Shown piece by piece: positions 38,955 through 46,698 of a stretch of 64,000 nucleotides of DNA. Source of the stretch: Legionella qingyii (GTDB lineage: Bacteria; Pseudomonadota; Gammaproteobacteria; Legionellales; Legionellaceae); the NCBI RefSeq assembly GCF_003184185.1, contig NZ_QHJG01000021.1, positions 24,111-88,110 on the forward strand, given 5' to 3'. The position numbers were made by a program, and so were the translations under genes. Within the stretch, counting starts at the first letter, position 1; every line of letters starts with the position of its first letter. The notes beneath the pieces are model-generated. The model searched no databases and was not told the DNA's origin. It saw nothing but the letters and a program-made list of their open reading frames with translations.

Positions 38955-39785
38955 ATGCCTAAATCAATTTGGAAAGGCGAGATTTCTTTTGGCCTTGTTT
39001 CGATACCTGTTTCTTTATATTCGATTGAGGAACATGATGAACTTAAATTTCATTTGCTTGATAAGAAGACGAAGTCCAGGGTGCATTATCAACGAATTAG
39101 CGAAAAAACCGGCAAGGAAGTGCCTTGGGATCACGTGGTGAAAGGATTTGAGTTTGATAAAGACCGTTATATCATTGTCGATGAAAAGAAATTTGAAAAA
39201 GCCAGCCCTGATTTATTTAAAGCGATTAATATCGAAGAATTTGTTGATTTTCAGGAAATTGATAGCCTTTATTTGATGAAGCCTTATTACCTTATACCAG
39301 AAAGCAAAAATAAAAAAGCTTATGTCTTATTGAGAGAATCTTTAAAAAAAACAAATAAAGCAGGCGTTGCCAAAGTTATTATTCGCACAAAAGAGTCTAT
39401 TTGTTTAATCCTCCCCCATCAGTATGCTCTGCTTTTGTATTTAATTCATTTTAAAGATGAACTACGTGACGAAAACGAAATGGAGGTTCCCAAAGAGGAT
39501 TTTAAAAATTATAAAATTTCTCAGTCAGAAATAAAAATGGCCGTTACGCTGATTGATGAAATGACTGCCAAATGGCAACCTGAAAAATATCATAATGAAT
39601 ATCGAGAGGCATTGCAGAAATGGCTTGATCAACAAATTGCGAAACAACCCGCAATCAAAGCAGAGGAAGAGCCTGAAATTGCAAAGGAAAATTCTGCAGA
39701 TGTCGTTGATTTTATTTCTCTTTTAAAAGAAAGTATGAAAAAGAGAAAATCAAATGAAAAAGTAAATAAGAAAAAAAGCTCTTAA
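38955..39785 (+). CDS. ku: NHEJ protein Ku
   Basis: 276 residues. Bacterial Ku forms a homodimer ring on DNA ends and recruits LigD. Blocks: SIWKGEISFGLVSIPVSLY at the N-terminus, FHLLDKKTKSRVHYQRI, YYLIPESKNKKAYVLLRESL and LPHQYALLLYLIHF. The C-terminal tail is Lys-rich (KKRKSNEKVNKKKSS), as usual for DNA binding. Divergent from ligD, with 154 bp between them for both promoters. Confidence 0.92.
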   Translation: MPKSIWKGEISFGLVSIPVSLYSIEEHDELKFHLLDKKTKSRVHYQRISEKTGKEVPWDHVVKGFEFDKDRYIIVDEKKFEKASPDLFKAINIEEFVDFQEIDSLYLMKPYYLIPESKNKKAYVLLRESLKKTNKAGVAKVIIRTKESICLILPHQYALLLYLIHFKDELRDENEMEVPKEDFKNYKISQSEIKMAVTLIDEMTAKWQPEKYHNEYREALQKWLDQQIAKQPAIKAEEEPEIAKENSADVVDFISLLKESMKKRKSNEKVNKKKSS

Positions 39786-39887
39786 ATCAAGAAAAAATCA
39801 GTTTGTTCTATTTCAACTACATACTTGTCAAATTGTGTCACTTCATGCAAAGATAATTCTTGGAACACTTTGAAAAATATTGACAAC

Positions 39888-40023
39888 CGTCCTCTTTTGA
39901 AACTCATGCAGAGGGGAAGTGAGAGAATACGAAACACAGCTGATGTACTTGATGTCACTTAAGGATTCGAGCATCGTCCCGATGAGGCTCTGCAGTAGCG
40001 TTTCGAAAGAGGTCTATTTTTTT
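39888..40023 (+). ncRNA. Candidate structured RNA or leader with terminator
   Basis: About 135 nt that fold by eye into a closed multi-branch structure: P1 CCTCTTTTGAAAC (39891-39903) with GTTTCGAAAGAGG (40000-40012); P2 GCAGAG (39908-39913) with CTCTGC (39988-39993); P3 AAGTGA (39917-39922) with TCACTT (39955-39960); P4 CATCG/CGATG (39972-39984). A T7 run (40017-40023) follows P1 directly, as in a terminator. It ends 25 bp before the gene at 40049, so it could be a riboswitch-like leader or a free small RNA. I match it to no known class. Confidence 0.5.
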
Positions 40024-40048
40024 AGTAGCAATCTAGGAGGGACCTAAG

Positions 40049-41128
40049 ATGACGCGATTATTTAAGATTAGTAAAACCATAGGTACAAGAAAGGTAACCC
40101 CTATATTTAAAATCTCTCTATCTCAAGCCATACCTTCAGCCTCAAAAAATACATTAACGTCGCTCCATGCCATAAAAAAAAGTGAAGTGACCACTCCTTC
40201 TTTGGCGCAGACATCAAACTCATTCTTTTTTACAAAATTAAAAGCAGAGGAGCATAAGCAGTTTACCTCTAAAAAACGGCATCGCTTCGAATACGAAGAC
40301 AATTACAGTGCTGCACTCAAATTACCTTATTCAAACCACCAATTAGCCACAAAACATCACGATCAAAATGCACTACTTGCTATGTCGAAGGAACATATTA
40401 TTGAACATGCAAATCGACGTGTTGACTTGTTTTTTTACACGTTAATTGCTTATTATAAAACCGGTATCTTACCAATATTTGGCCATACAACATTGCAGCA
40501 TGGCAAAGGACGTACTACCCGCAAAAATATAACCATTTCTGAGGCCTGTCATAGCAGCTTTACTCCCTCATTACTTGATAGAACCATTTATCAAAATAAT
40601 AAAAATGGAGAAAAGCATAAAAGTTTACTGTCTGACACACACCTTATGGAGAATCTGAACTCAACTGTTGAGTTACCCCCATTTGTTAATGATCTGGATG
40701 ATCTATTAGAATATGCATGTAGAGAACAATGTTTAACTATTCTTCGTGATGTTTCCCTTGCAGCAATAAATCCAATTGAAGGATTAACTGAGTTTCTGCA
40801 TATGATGAATAAGGTTTTAAACAATCTTAAACAAGACGCTGAAAATAAAAATCAATCGGCTTTATTACAACATTCACTGATGAAGCATAAACCGATTAAC
40901 CCTAATCTGATTGAACTTGTAATAACTGGAACACTATCAACAACCTATTCCGAGCAAACAAATACTGCTACAGATGCTTACATTCAACTCTTACTGAGAA
41001 TGACGCCAGAAGAAAAAGCAGCATGCCAAGATGCGGGTAATAAAGAAAAAATATACATCAAAAAAACTATGGAATTACAAAATGAAATTTTACAAACAAA
41101 ACACAACAAACATCCATCGCCGCAGTAA
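40049..41128 (+). CDS. Hypothetical protein, possible effector
   Basis: 359 residues with a very strong SD (AGGAGGGA). The first ~80 residues are Ser/Thr/Lys-rich and look disordered; the rest is helical (for example NRRVDLFFYTLIAYYKTGIL and DLLEYACREQCLTILRDVSL). No membrane segment or known motif. Basic and His/Gln-rich end. Its setting, right after a structured RNA and before a RhoGEF protein, and its lack of recognised homologs fit a strain-specific effector, but this is inference. Confidence 0.55.
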   Translation: MTRLFKISKTIGTRKVTPIFKISLSQAIPSASKNTLTSLHAIKKSEVTTPSLAQTSNSFFFTKLKAEEHKQFTSKKRHRFEYEDNYSAALKLPYSNHQLATKHHDQNALLAMSKEHIIEHANRRVDLFFYTLIAYYKTGILPIFGHTTLQHGKGRTTRKNITISEACHSSFTPSLLDRTIYQNNKNGEKHKSLLSDTHLMENLNSTVELPPFVNDLDDLLEYACREQCLTILRDVSLAAINPIEGLTEFLHMMNKVLNNLKQDAENKNQSALLQHSLMKHKPINPNLIELVITGTLSTTYSEQTNTATDAYIQLLLRMTPEEKAACQDAGNKEKIYIKKTMELQNEILQTKHNKHPSPQ

Positions 41129-41288
41129 AGAAAACCATATTTCTTAATCTCTATCAGTGCTTTTAGATATAAATTCAGTTAGCTAAATTTAATAAAGGCA
41201 CTGGTAATTGCGTATAACTATCACGAAATGATTATAATATTATTTACGAGAGCTATTTTGTCTCACCACTTGCGAGACAATTTATCTC

Positions 41289-41455
41289 TTATTTATCATC
41301 TGATAACAACTGATGCAATTTTTCTTGTAGCAATTTTTTATCAGAAAGTTGAATTTGGTACTCCGCAATCAATGCAGAAGATAAAGTTCTATTTAAGGAA
41401 AATTCGATACTTCTTTATCTTTACTCGCGCTCACAGATTTGATGCAATCCCTTTT
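41289..41455 (-). pseudogene. Remnant of a DUF1016/PDDEXK nuclease C-terminus
   Basis: On the minus strand, SIEFSLNRTLSSALIAEY followed by QIQLSDKKLLQEKLHQLL reads like the C-terminal end of YhcG/DUF1016 proteins (family pattern: IEYAL.R.LSP.LIAEYQ..L.DKKLLQ.KLHE). Upstream, SKDKEV and a GI stretch in other frames continue the match, so the frame is broken several times. The rest of the 41128-41764 gap is AT-rich and shows nothing else. Confidence 0.5.
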
Positions 41456-41763
41456 GCATCTCCTTAATAGTAGGCTTGGTTATCTCGTGAAATTCATTGA
41501 TTTATCCATTCTCATCCAATTCATAGGCACCATCTAAAAAGAGCATATGGTGAATATTTTTTAGAGACTAATTGTATCATTTTTTATCAATAATTGAATA
41601 TCGACACTCATTGATTGTACAGAGCAATCAGTTCCAACAATTTAATTCGCTCAATGTACTTTGTGATTTTATTTTTGCATAAATTAAAAATATTTGCTCA
41701 GTTAAGATTTTTTTAATATTTATTGTGTAAAGTTCGCCTTTTGGTGAATGAGAGGTTAATCAC

Positions 41764-42435
41764 ATGCAAACGAAACTTGAAGACAATAACGTGTTTAAGG
41801 AAATATGTTCTACAGAAAATACTTATAATGCATCATTGAAATTTTTGCATTTATCATTGTTGATCCAATTACAATTCGATGAACACACTTTGCTAAGAAA
41901 GTTTTACACTCTTATCGAGCAATTAATTGATGTTTCTGATAAGTTAATTCTAAATGTAGAGAATGGTTTAACAAATATAGACAATCCAGAGGCTCGTGAA
42001 GTCTTGAAATTGGAGCGTTTAAGTCTATTGAGTCAGTTTTTTGAACTGTATAAATCATACAGTACGCTATTTGATGAATACGCCCTGGCATGTAAATCGA
42101 ATCCAGAGCAGTTTAAACAGATTAATTTTTATATGACTCAAAATAGCGGTAATAGATTAGGGTTTGAAAGTCATTTAATTATGCCGATTCAACGGGGCCC
42201 AAGATATGAATTACTCATTAAAGAAATTCAAAAACATAATATAGGTGATGAATTTAATAAAATTGAGTTTTCTACATTAAAAGATCTGATCAATGATTGC
42301 TTAAGTGATTTCAGAAGTAATAAAAAACCAGAGACCAAGAGCGAATCGAAAGATTGTGAAAAGCGTCCATATCGCTTTGGTGATTTACACACGTTATTAT
42401 CTCTTTGGAAATATAGATTCAACAGCGCTCGGTAA
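41764..42435 (+). CDS. RhoGEF (Dbl-homology) domain protein, putative effector
   Basis: 223 residues. Residues 10-185 follow the DH domain: EICSTENTYNASLKFLH matches conserved region 1 (E...TE..Y...L..L), and FESHLIMPIQRGPRYELLIKEI matches region 3 (F..YL..P.QR..RY.LLLKE), which contacts the Rho GTPase. No PH domain follows. DH domains are eukaryotic, so I infer a secreted activator of a host Rho-family GTPase. The tail includes YRFGDLHTLLSLW; a related YRFGDLTRRLLWG lies in the overlapping frame just downstream, so the true C-terminus may have been cut by a frameshift. No good SD (weak GAGAGG, 8 nt). Confidence 0.7.
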   Translation: MQTKLEDNNVFKEICSTENTYNASLKFLHLSLLIQLQFDEHTLLRKFYTLIEQLIDVSDKLILNVENGLTNIDNPEAREVLKLERLSLLSQFFELYKSYSTLFDEYALACKSNPEQFKQINFYMTQNSGNRLGFESHLIMPIQRGPRYELLIKEIQKHNIGDEFNKIEFSTLKDLINDCLSDFRSNKKPETKSESKDCEKRPYRFGDLHTLLSLWKYRFNSAR

Positions 42436-42691
42436 AGATAGTGATTTGTCTCATCTTGAACAAGACAACGAAAGGGTTGAGAAATCAGAAACTTTAAACC
42501 GAAAGCACATCGAAGAACACGCTGCTTCTTCTGAGGCGCAAGGTTATAGATTTGGTGATTTAACCCGCAGATTGCTATGGGGAACCAACAATCATTCCCA
42601 AGTAGAAAACACCACAGTTGCCCCTGGCCAAGTAGAATCAAATCAAGTTAATACAGAGCAAGAAAAAGATTATGGTTTTGAATTAATTTGA
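42395..42691 (+). pseudogene. Probable frameshifted C-terminal extension of the RhoGEF protein
   Basis: The reading frame +1 to the RhoGEF gene stays open to 42691 and encodes SDLSHLEQDNERVEKSETL, then EAQGYRFGDLTRRLLWG, ending QEKDYGFELI. The repeated YRFGDL motif links it to the end of the upstream gene (KRPYRFGDLHTLL). One indel at about 42395-42435 would join the two into a protein of ~308 residues with two YRFGDL repeats. It could also be a natural short tail repeat left over after deletion. Confidence 0.45.
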
Positions 42692-42772
42692 TGAATAATT
42701 GAATGTGTTGGCAACATAATTACCCCCAAATGGAGTTGGGGTTGGTCACTTTAAACTTCCACATCAATAAAT

Positions 42773-43180
42773 TTAATTTGATATGAGTTTTTTTATTGTC
42801 ATTACTTTTTTAGCGTCTTTTAAAAGAAGTAATAATTGATTCTCTCTTATCGGAGAAAGTTCAAATCCTAATCGTTTGTAAAAGGTCTCGGCCTTCTCAT
42901 CTATAGCATGAACTAATAAAGCTCTTACACCGCTTTGTTCTGCAATTTGTAAGGTTTTTAATATTGCATCTTTAAGCATCGCCTTCCCAATACCCTTTCC
43001 TTGATATGTATGAAGAACAGCTAATCTTGCTAATATGACAACAGGAATACGATATTTGCCCATTCCCTTTTTTATGCATTCAGATGCCTCATCAACATCT
43101 ACCTGCCCTACTGTAAGACTATAAAAACCAACCACAAGATTATTATCTCCTAATATGTTATTTTTGGCGCAAGCAACCAA
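42773..43180 (-). pseudogene. N-terminally truncated GNAT acetyltransferase (TacT-like)
   Basis: 135 codons without an ATG at the start. LARLAVLHTYQGKGIGKAML (acetyl-CoA loop Q.G.G.G) and ALLVHAIDEKAETFYKRLGF are typical of tRNA-acetylating GNAT toxins of the TacT/AtaT group. The usual first ~35 residues (with the HDR..FDCG motif) are missing, and no DUF1778-type antitoxin gene is beside it. A remnant of a toxin-antitoxin locus. Confidence 0.6.
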
Positions 43181-43274
43181 TTAAGATTTGATTAAATGGC
43201 TTTTCTTAGGTCTAGAAATCAAAGTAATCAGATTTAATGAATTTGAATTTCAAATAACCAATGAAGGTGTAAAG

Positions 43275-44144
43275 ATGTTAGAAAAAAAAGAGAGCACTGA
43301 CACTGAACAACAAAATAGTAAGATGGATCAACTCCCTGTTGAACTCTTGGTTCACTTATTTAGTTTTTTCAATAATAAGGAAAAAAGAGTAGCTAAGGGT
43401 GTTTCTCACTCATTTAATGACGTTATTGAAAAATTTTTCACCCATAAAAATAATATATCTTCTACTTACTATGCCCATAGGGATGGCTATGTTTCTTCAT
43501 TTATTTTATTACCAGGCCACCGTATTGTTTTTTCGGTTGTACTGGAGAAGACTACATGCTCATCAAGTGCAGGGCTGGTATTTTTTAATTGCGAAGACAA
43601 TCAGATCAAAGAGGTTTCTTTGATTCAGGACTACGAAAATAATGGAAAACTTGCTCATCTTCATGCTTTACCAAATGGTGATTTGGTTGCGTTGTTAGAT
43701 CAAGCAAATAAACATGAACCACTTTATATCCTGGTTTTAAATGGAAAAACAGGCGAAGAGAAAAATAGAATTCTATTACCGAAAAAACCTGGCAAAGAAT
43801 CTCCCAGCTTAGAAGAGCTGCAAGTATTATCTTCAAACGAATGTATTGCTGTATGTTATTCGGGAGACTGTTATTTGATCAATATAGATAAGTCAGTTGC
43901 TCAAAAAATAACACTCGAGCATGCCAAAAAGCTGAGTAAACATAAATATAGCTTATTCGAAGGCCGACCCGGGCAGGCATTAAATATTTATGAGTTGCCA
44001 GATGGTAATAAGTTATCGATTAGGCAGAGATTACCTCATGATACATTAGGTAGTGGGGGAAACTTATCTATTAGTCTCGCTGAAACTTCAAAAAAACTAT
44101 TTTCAAATGAAGATGATTTTAAAGATGTTATTTATAAAAAATGA
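43275..44144 (+). CDS. F-box protein, putative effector
   Basis: About 289 residues. Residues 17-58 form an F-box: MDQLPVELLVHLFSFF, then KEKRVAKGVSHSFNDVIE, with the Leu-Pro and the hydrophobic spacing that bind host Skp1. The rest consists of beta-type segments (FNCEDNQIKEVSLIQDY, LAHLHALPNGDLVALLD, ECIAVCYSGDCYLIN) that may form a propeller for substrate binding. F-box proteins of Legionella work as host SCF ubiquitin ligase subunits. ATG at 43275 with GAAGGTG upstream; an earlier in-frame start at 43188 has none. Confidence 0.7.
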   Translation: MLEKKESTDTEQQNSKMDQLPVELLVHLFSFFNNKEKRVAKGVSHSFNDVIEKFFTHKNNISSTYYAHRDGYVSSFILLPGHRIVFSVVLEKTTCSSSAGLVFFNCEDNQIKEVSLIQDYENNGKLAHLHALPNGDLVALLDQANKHEPLYILVLNGKTGEEKNRILLPKKPGKESPSLEELQVLSSNECIAVCYSGDCYLINIDKSVAQKITLEHAKKLSKHKYSLFEGRPGQALNIYELPDGNKLSIRQRLPHDTLGSGGNLSISLAETSKKLFSNEDDFKDVIYKK

Positions 44145-44615
44145 ACAAATATACACAAGTAAACATGAATGAGCACCAAGAATACCAATAAATTGATCCA
44201 TTTCGGCCGAAATACATGTTGAGGGAGGCACTCTACAGCTCCTCCCAAAACCGAACTTTGGTTAATGACTAAAGTTTTCGAACATATTTACTATGGAAAT
44301 TAGAAATTTCCCGGCTATCTCCCTCGTTCACAAACCCATGGATAGTGAAACACAATAATCTGAAATTTATTACTCTGCCGATACCCCGCGGCATGCCTTC
44401 GGGGTCCAGAGTTATAGGGCAGATCTTATTGATGCCACGGACGTTGGAATAGAGTAAACCGGATTTTTAATTTAAGGCTATGGATCATTGCTTTTCTGCA
44501 TTAGAGAAAACCGAAAACTAAATAAGATGAGTTTCCTCTAGCGAAGCCCGAAGGATTTAACTAGAATGAGGTTTAACTGCTGATAAATATAAACTTTTTG
44601 CGCAGGTGTTAATTC
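44145..44615. other. 471-bp intergenic region with hairpins
   Basis: No gene seen on either strand. GGGAGG (about 44222) pairs with CCTCCC (about 44241), a possible terminator for the F-box gene. CCCCGCGGCATGCC..CGGGG (44385-44405) forms another imperfect hairpin. The rest is featureless. Confidence 0.4.
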
Positions 44616-45986
44616 ATGGATATCCACACTGTTGTTGAAAAACAGAGAGCATTTGCTGCTGGCGGACAGGCTAAAAAGATTGATTTTCGTAAACAGCAAC
44701 TTCAGAAATTAAAAACCATTCTTAAGCAAAATGAGCAACTTCTCTATGAAGCGCTTTATGCAGATATAAAAAAATCTCAATTTGAAACATACTTAACTGA
44801 ACTTGCCATGATATATCATGAGCTTGATGAAGCAATTAAACGGGTACATAAATGGGCAAAACCCAGGGCAACCAGAACAGAATTGGTGCTTCAACCGGGA
44901 AAAAGCTTTATCTTACCCGAACCTTATGGCACGACTCTAATTATTGGTGCCTGGAATTATCCCTATCAATTAACCTTAATTCCGTTAATCTCAGCTATGG
45001 CAGCAGGGAATACCAGCATCATCAAACCAAGTGAGTTGCCACAAAATACTTCAGCAGCCCTGGCAAAAATAATAAATCAAAATTTTGATCCAGCTTATCT
45101 GTATGTTGCAGAAGGTGGTACTGAAGTAACTCAGGAGCTCCTTAGTTTTCGTTTTGATAAGCTATTTTTTACTGGCAGCACTGCTGTAGGAAAAATTGTA
45201 GCTAAAGCAGCTGCGGAACACTTGACTCCCATCACCCTGGAATTAGGTGGAAAAAGCCCTTGCTTGGTTTTTGCTGATGCAGATCTCAAAATTTCAGCCC
45301 AGCGTATTGTCTGGGGTAAATTTTTAAATGCAGGCCAGACCTGTATTGCTCCTGATTATCTTTTAGTTGAACAATCGATTTATCAACCTTTACTGGAAGA
45401 GCTTAAAAACCAAATCAACAAAATTATTGGCCCCAATCCTCTTGATAGTGAAAGCTACGTACGGATTATCGATCAAAAGCATGTACAGCGTTTAAAAAAA
45501 CTCATTGACCCACAAAAAATATACACAGGAGGTCAAGTGATTGAAAAGGAAAAATATATTGAACCAACAATTCTTAAGGATGTAAGTTTTGCAGATGAAA
45601 TTATGAAGGTAGAAATTTTTGGGCCGATTTTACCTGTTATTCCTTTTACCGATCTGCAATCTGTTTTGCATGAAATAAAAATGCGCCCGCGTCCTTTATC
45701 ACTTTATATTTTTGGGAAAAATTCAGCCCTGCAAACACGAATCTTGCATGAGGTTTCCTTTGGAGGCGGCTGTATTAATGATGTGATTATGCATATTTGT
45801 AACATTCCTCTTCCTTTTGGTGGTGTTGGGGAAAGTGGCATGGGCAATTACCATGGCGAAGCTGGGTTTAACACGTTTAGTCATTTCAAAAGTATATTGA
45901 AAAGACCTTTTTGGTTTGAGCTCCCCATTAAATACAAGCCCTATAATCAATTGAAACTAAAAATAATCCGCGCGCTCTTGGGATAA
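44616..45986 (+). CDS. Aldehyde dehydrogenase (class 3-like)
   Basis: 456 residues, short as in the ALDH3/fatty or aryl aldehyde group. Oxidises aldehydes with NAD(P)+. GAWNYPYQLTLIPLISAMAAGN and KPSELPQNTS are the nucleotide site, FFTGSTAVGK the Rossmann turn, LELGGKSP holds the general base Glu, and NAGQTCIAPDY the nucleophile Cys. The C-terminus is basic and hydrophobic (LKLKIIRALLG) and may bind membrane. Single gene. Confidence 0.88.
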   Translation: MDIHTVVEKQRAFAAGGQAKKIDFRKQQLQKLKTILKQNEQLLYEALYADIKKSQFETYLTELAMIYHELDEAIKRVHKWAKPRATRTELVLQPGKSFILPEPYGTTLIIGAWNYPYQLTLIPLISAMAAGNTSIIKPSELPQNTSAALAKIINQNFDPAYLYVAEGGTEVTQELLSFRFDKLFFTGSTAVGKIVAKAAAEHLTPITLELGGKSPCLVFADADLKISAQRIVWGKFLNAGQTCIAPDYLLVEQSIYQPLLEELKNQINKIIGPNPLDSESYVRIIDQKHVQRLKKLIDPQKIYTGGQVIEKEKYIEPTILKDVSFADEIMKVEIFGPILPVIPFTDLQSVLHEIKMRPRPLSLYIFGKNSALQTRILHEVSFGGGCINDVIMHICNIPLPFGGVGESGMGNYHGEAGFNTFSHFKSILKRPFWFELPIKYKPYNQLKLKIIRALLG

Positions 45987-46099
45987 AGCAATATCAATAA
46001 ACGCTCAAGGCAATGACTTATAAGGATTCATCTGTGCTTATATATTAGAATAAATGTAATTAAATAATTGCATTCCCATATTCTCTTAAGGCAAACAAC

Positions 46100-46552
46100 C
46101 TAAGGATTGGGTTTTTCAAATAGTTCGTTATCTGCAAGACGCTGTGCTCGTTTAGCAATTGCTTCTTGTAACTCCAAAAAAAAAGGAGAAGGTCCAGGAG
46201 AGTGGCTCAATTCGGTTTCGTGTTTCTTACCCCATGACGCATCCAACTCGGATTGAATGTTTAACTGAATATCCAACATTGAATCTAAAGCATGCGTTTT
46301 TTGTTGGTAAGAGATTAAAAACGTTCTGCATACTTTCGCAAAACAAAGATTTTCCTCCAAAATCATTGCAGATGCGCTAAGAAAACCAATTATCCGCTCG
46401 TCTTTGTGATTTTTTTGGTGCTGTACGACTAGAAATGAAAATTCTTTTAATAAAGAGTAAATAAGTGAATAATCCCTATCTTCCTTCCCTTCTAACCTAT
46501 ATCCATCCACTAAATTTTGTAATAGTATAATGCATTCTTTACTAACTGGCAT
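46100..46552 (-). CDS. Hypothetical protein
   Basis: About 150 residues. ATG at 46552 has GGAG 6 nt upstream; an upstream start is less likely. Mostly helical with no membrane part; ends in a charged helix (LELQEAIAKRAQRLADNEL) and FEKPNP. Not recognised. Divergent from the hybrid kinase gene, with ~150 bp between. Confidence 0.5.
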   Translation of the reverse strand: MPVSKECIILLQNLVDGYRLEGKEDRDYSLIYSLLKEFSFLVVQHQKNHKDERIIGFLSASAMILEENLCFAKVCRTFLISYQQKTHALDSMLDIQLNIQSELDASWGKKHETELSHSPGPSPFFLELQEAIAKRAQRLADNELFEKPNP

Positions 46553-46698
46553 TCCTTGCTCCAAGTAAATAAACACTTCTTAATTAAAAACTCTGATAGT
46601 TAATTTAGCAAGAAAAAAATTGTAATGCTTTTATAATCATTATCTTGTATGTGGCCGATATAAGGTCTATAACTTTAAGGATAAAAAGAGAACAGCTT

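Noticed and set aside
39888..40023. Hammerhead ribozyme in the structured RNA
   Set aside because: CTGATG and GAAAC are present but in the wrong order and without the flanking stems of a hammerhead core.
41228..41467. 79-codon plus-strand frame after the 40049 gene
   Set aside because: It is antisense to a readable DUF1016 nuclease remnant, has no SD, and its composition is that of AT-rich noise.
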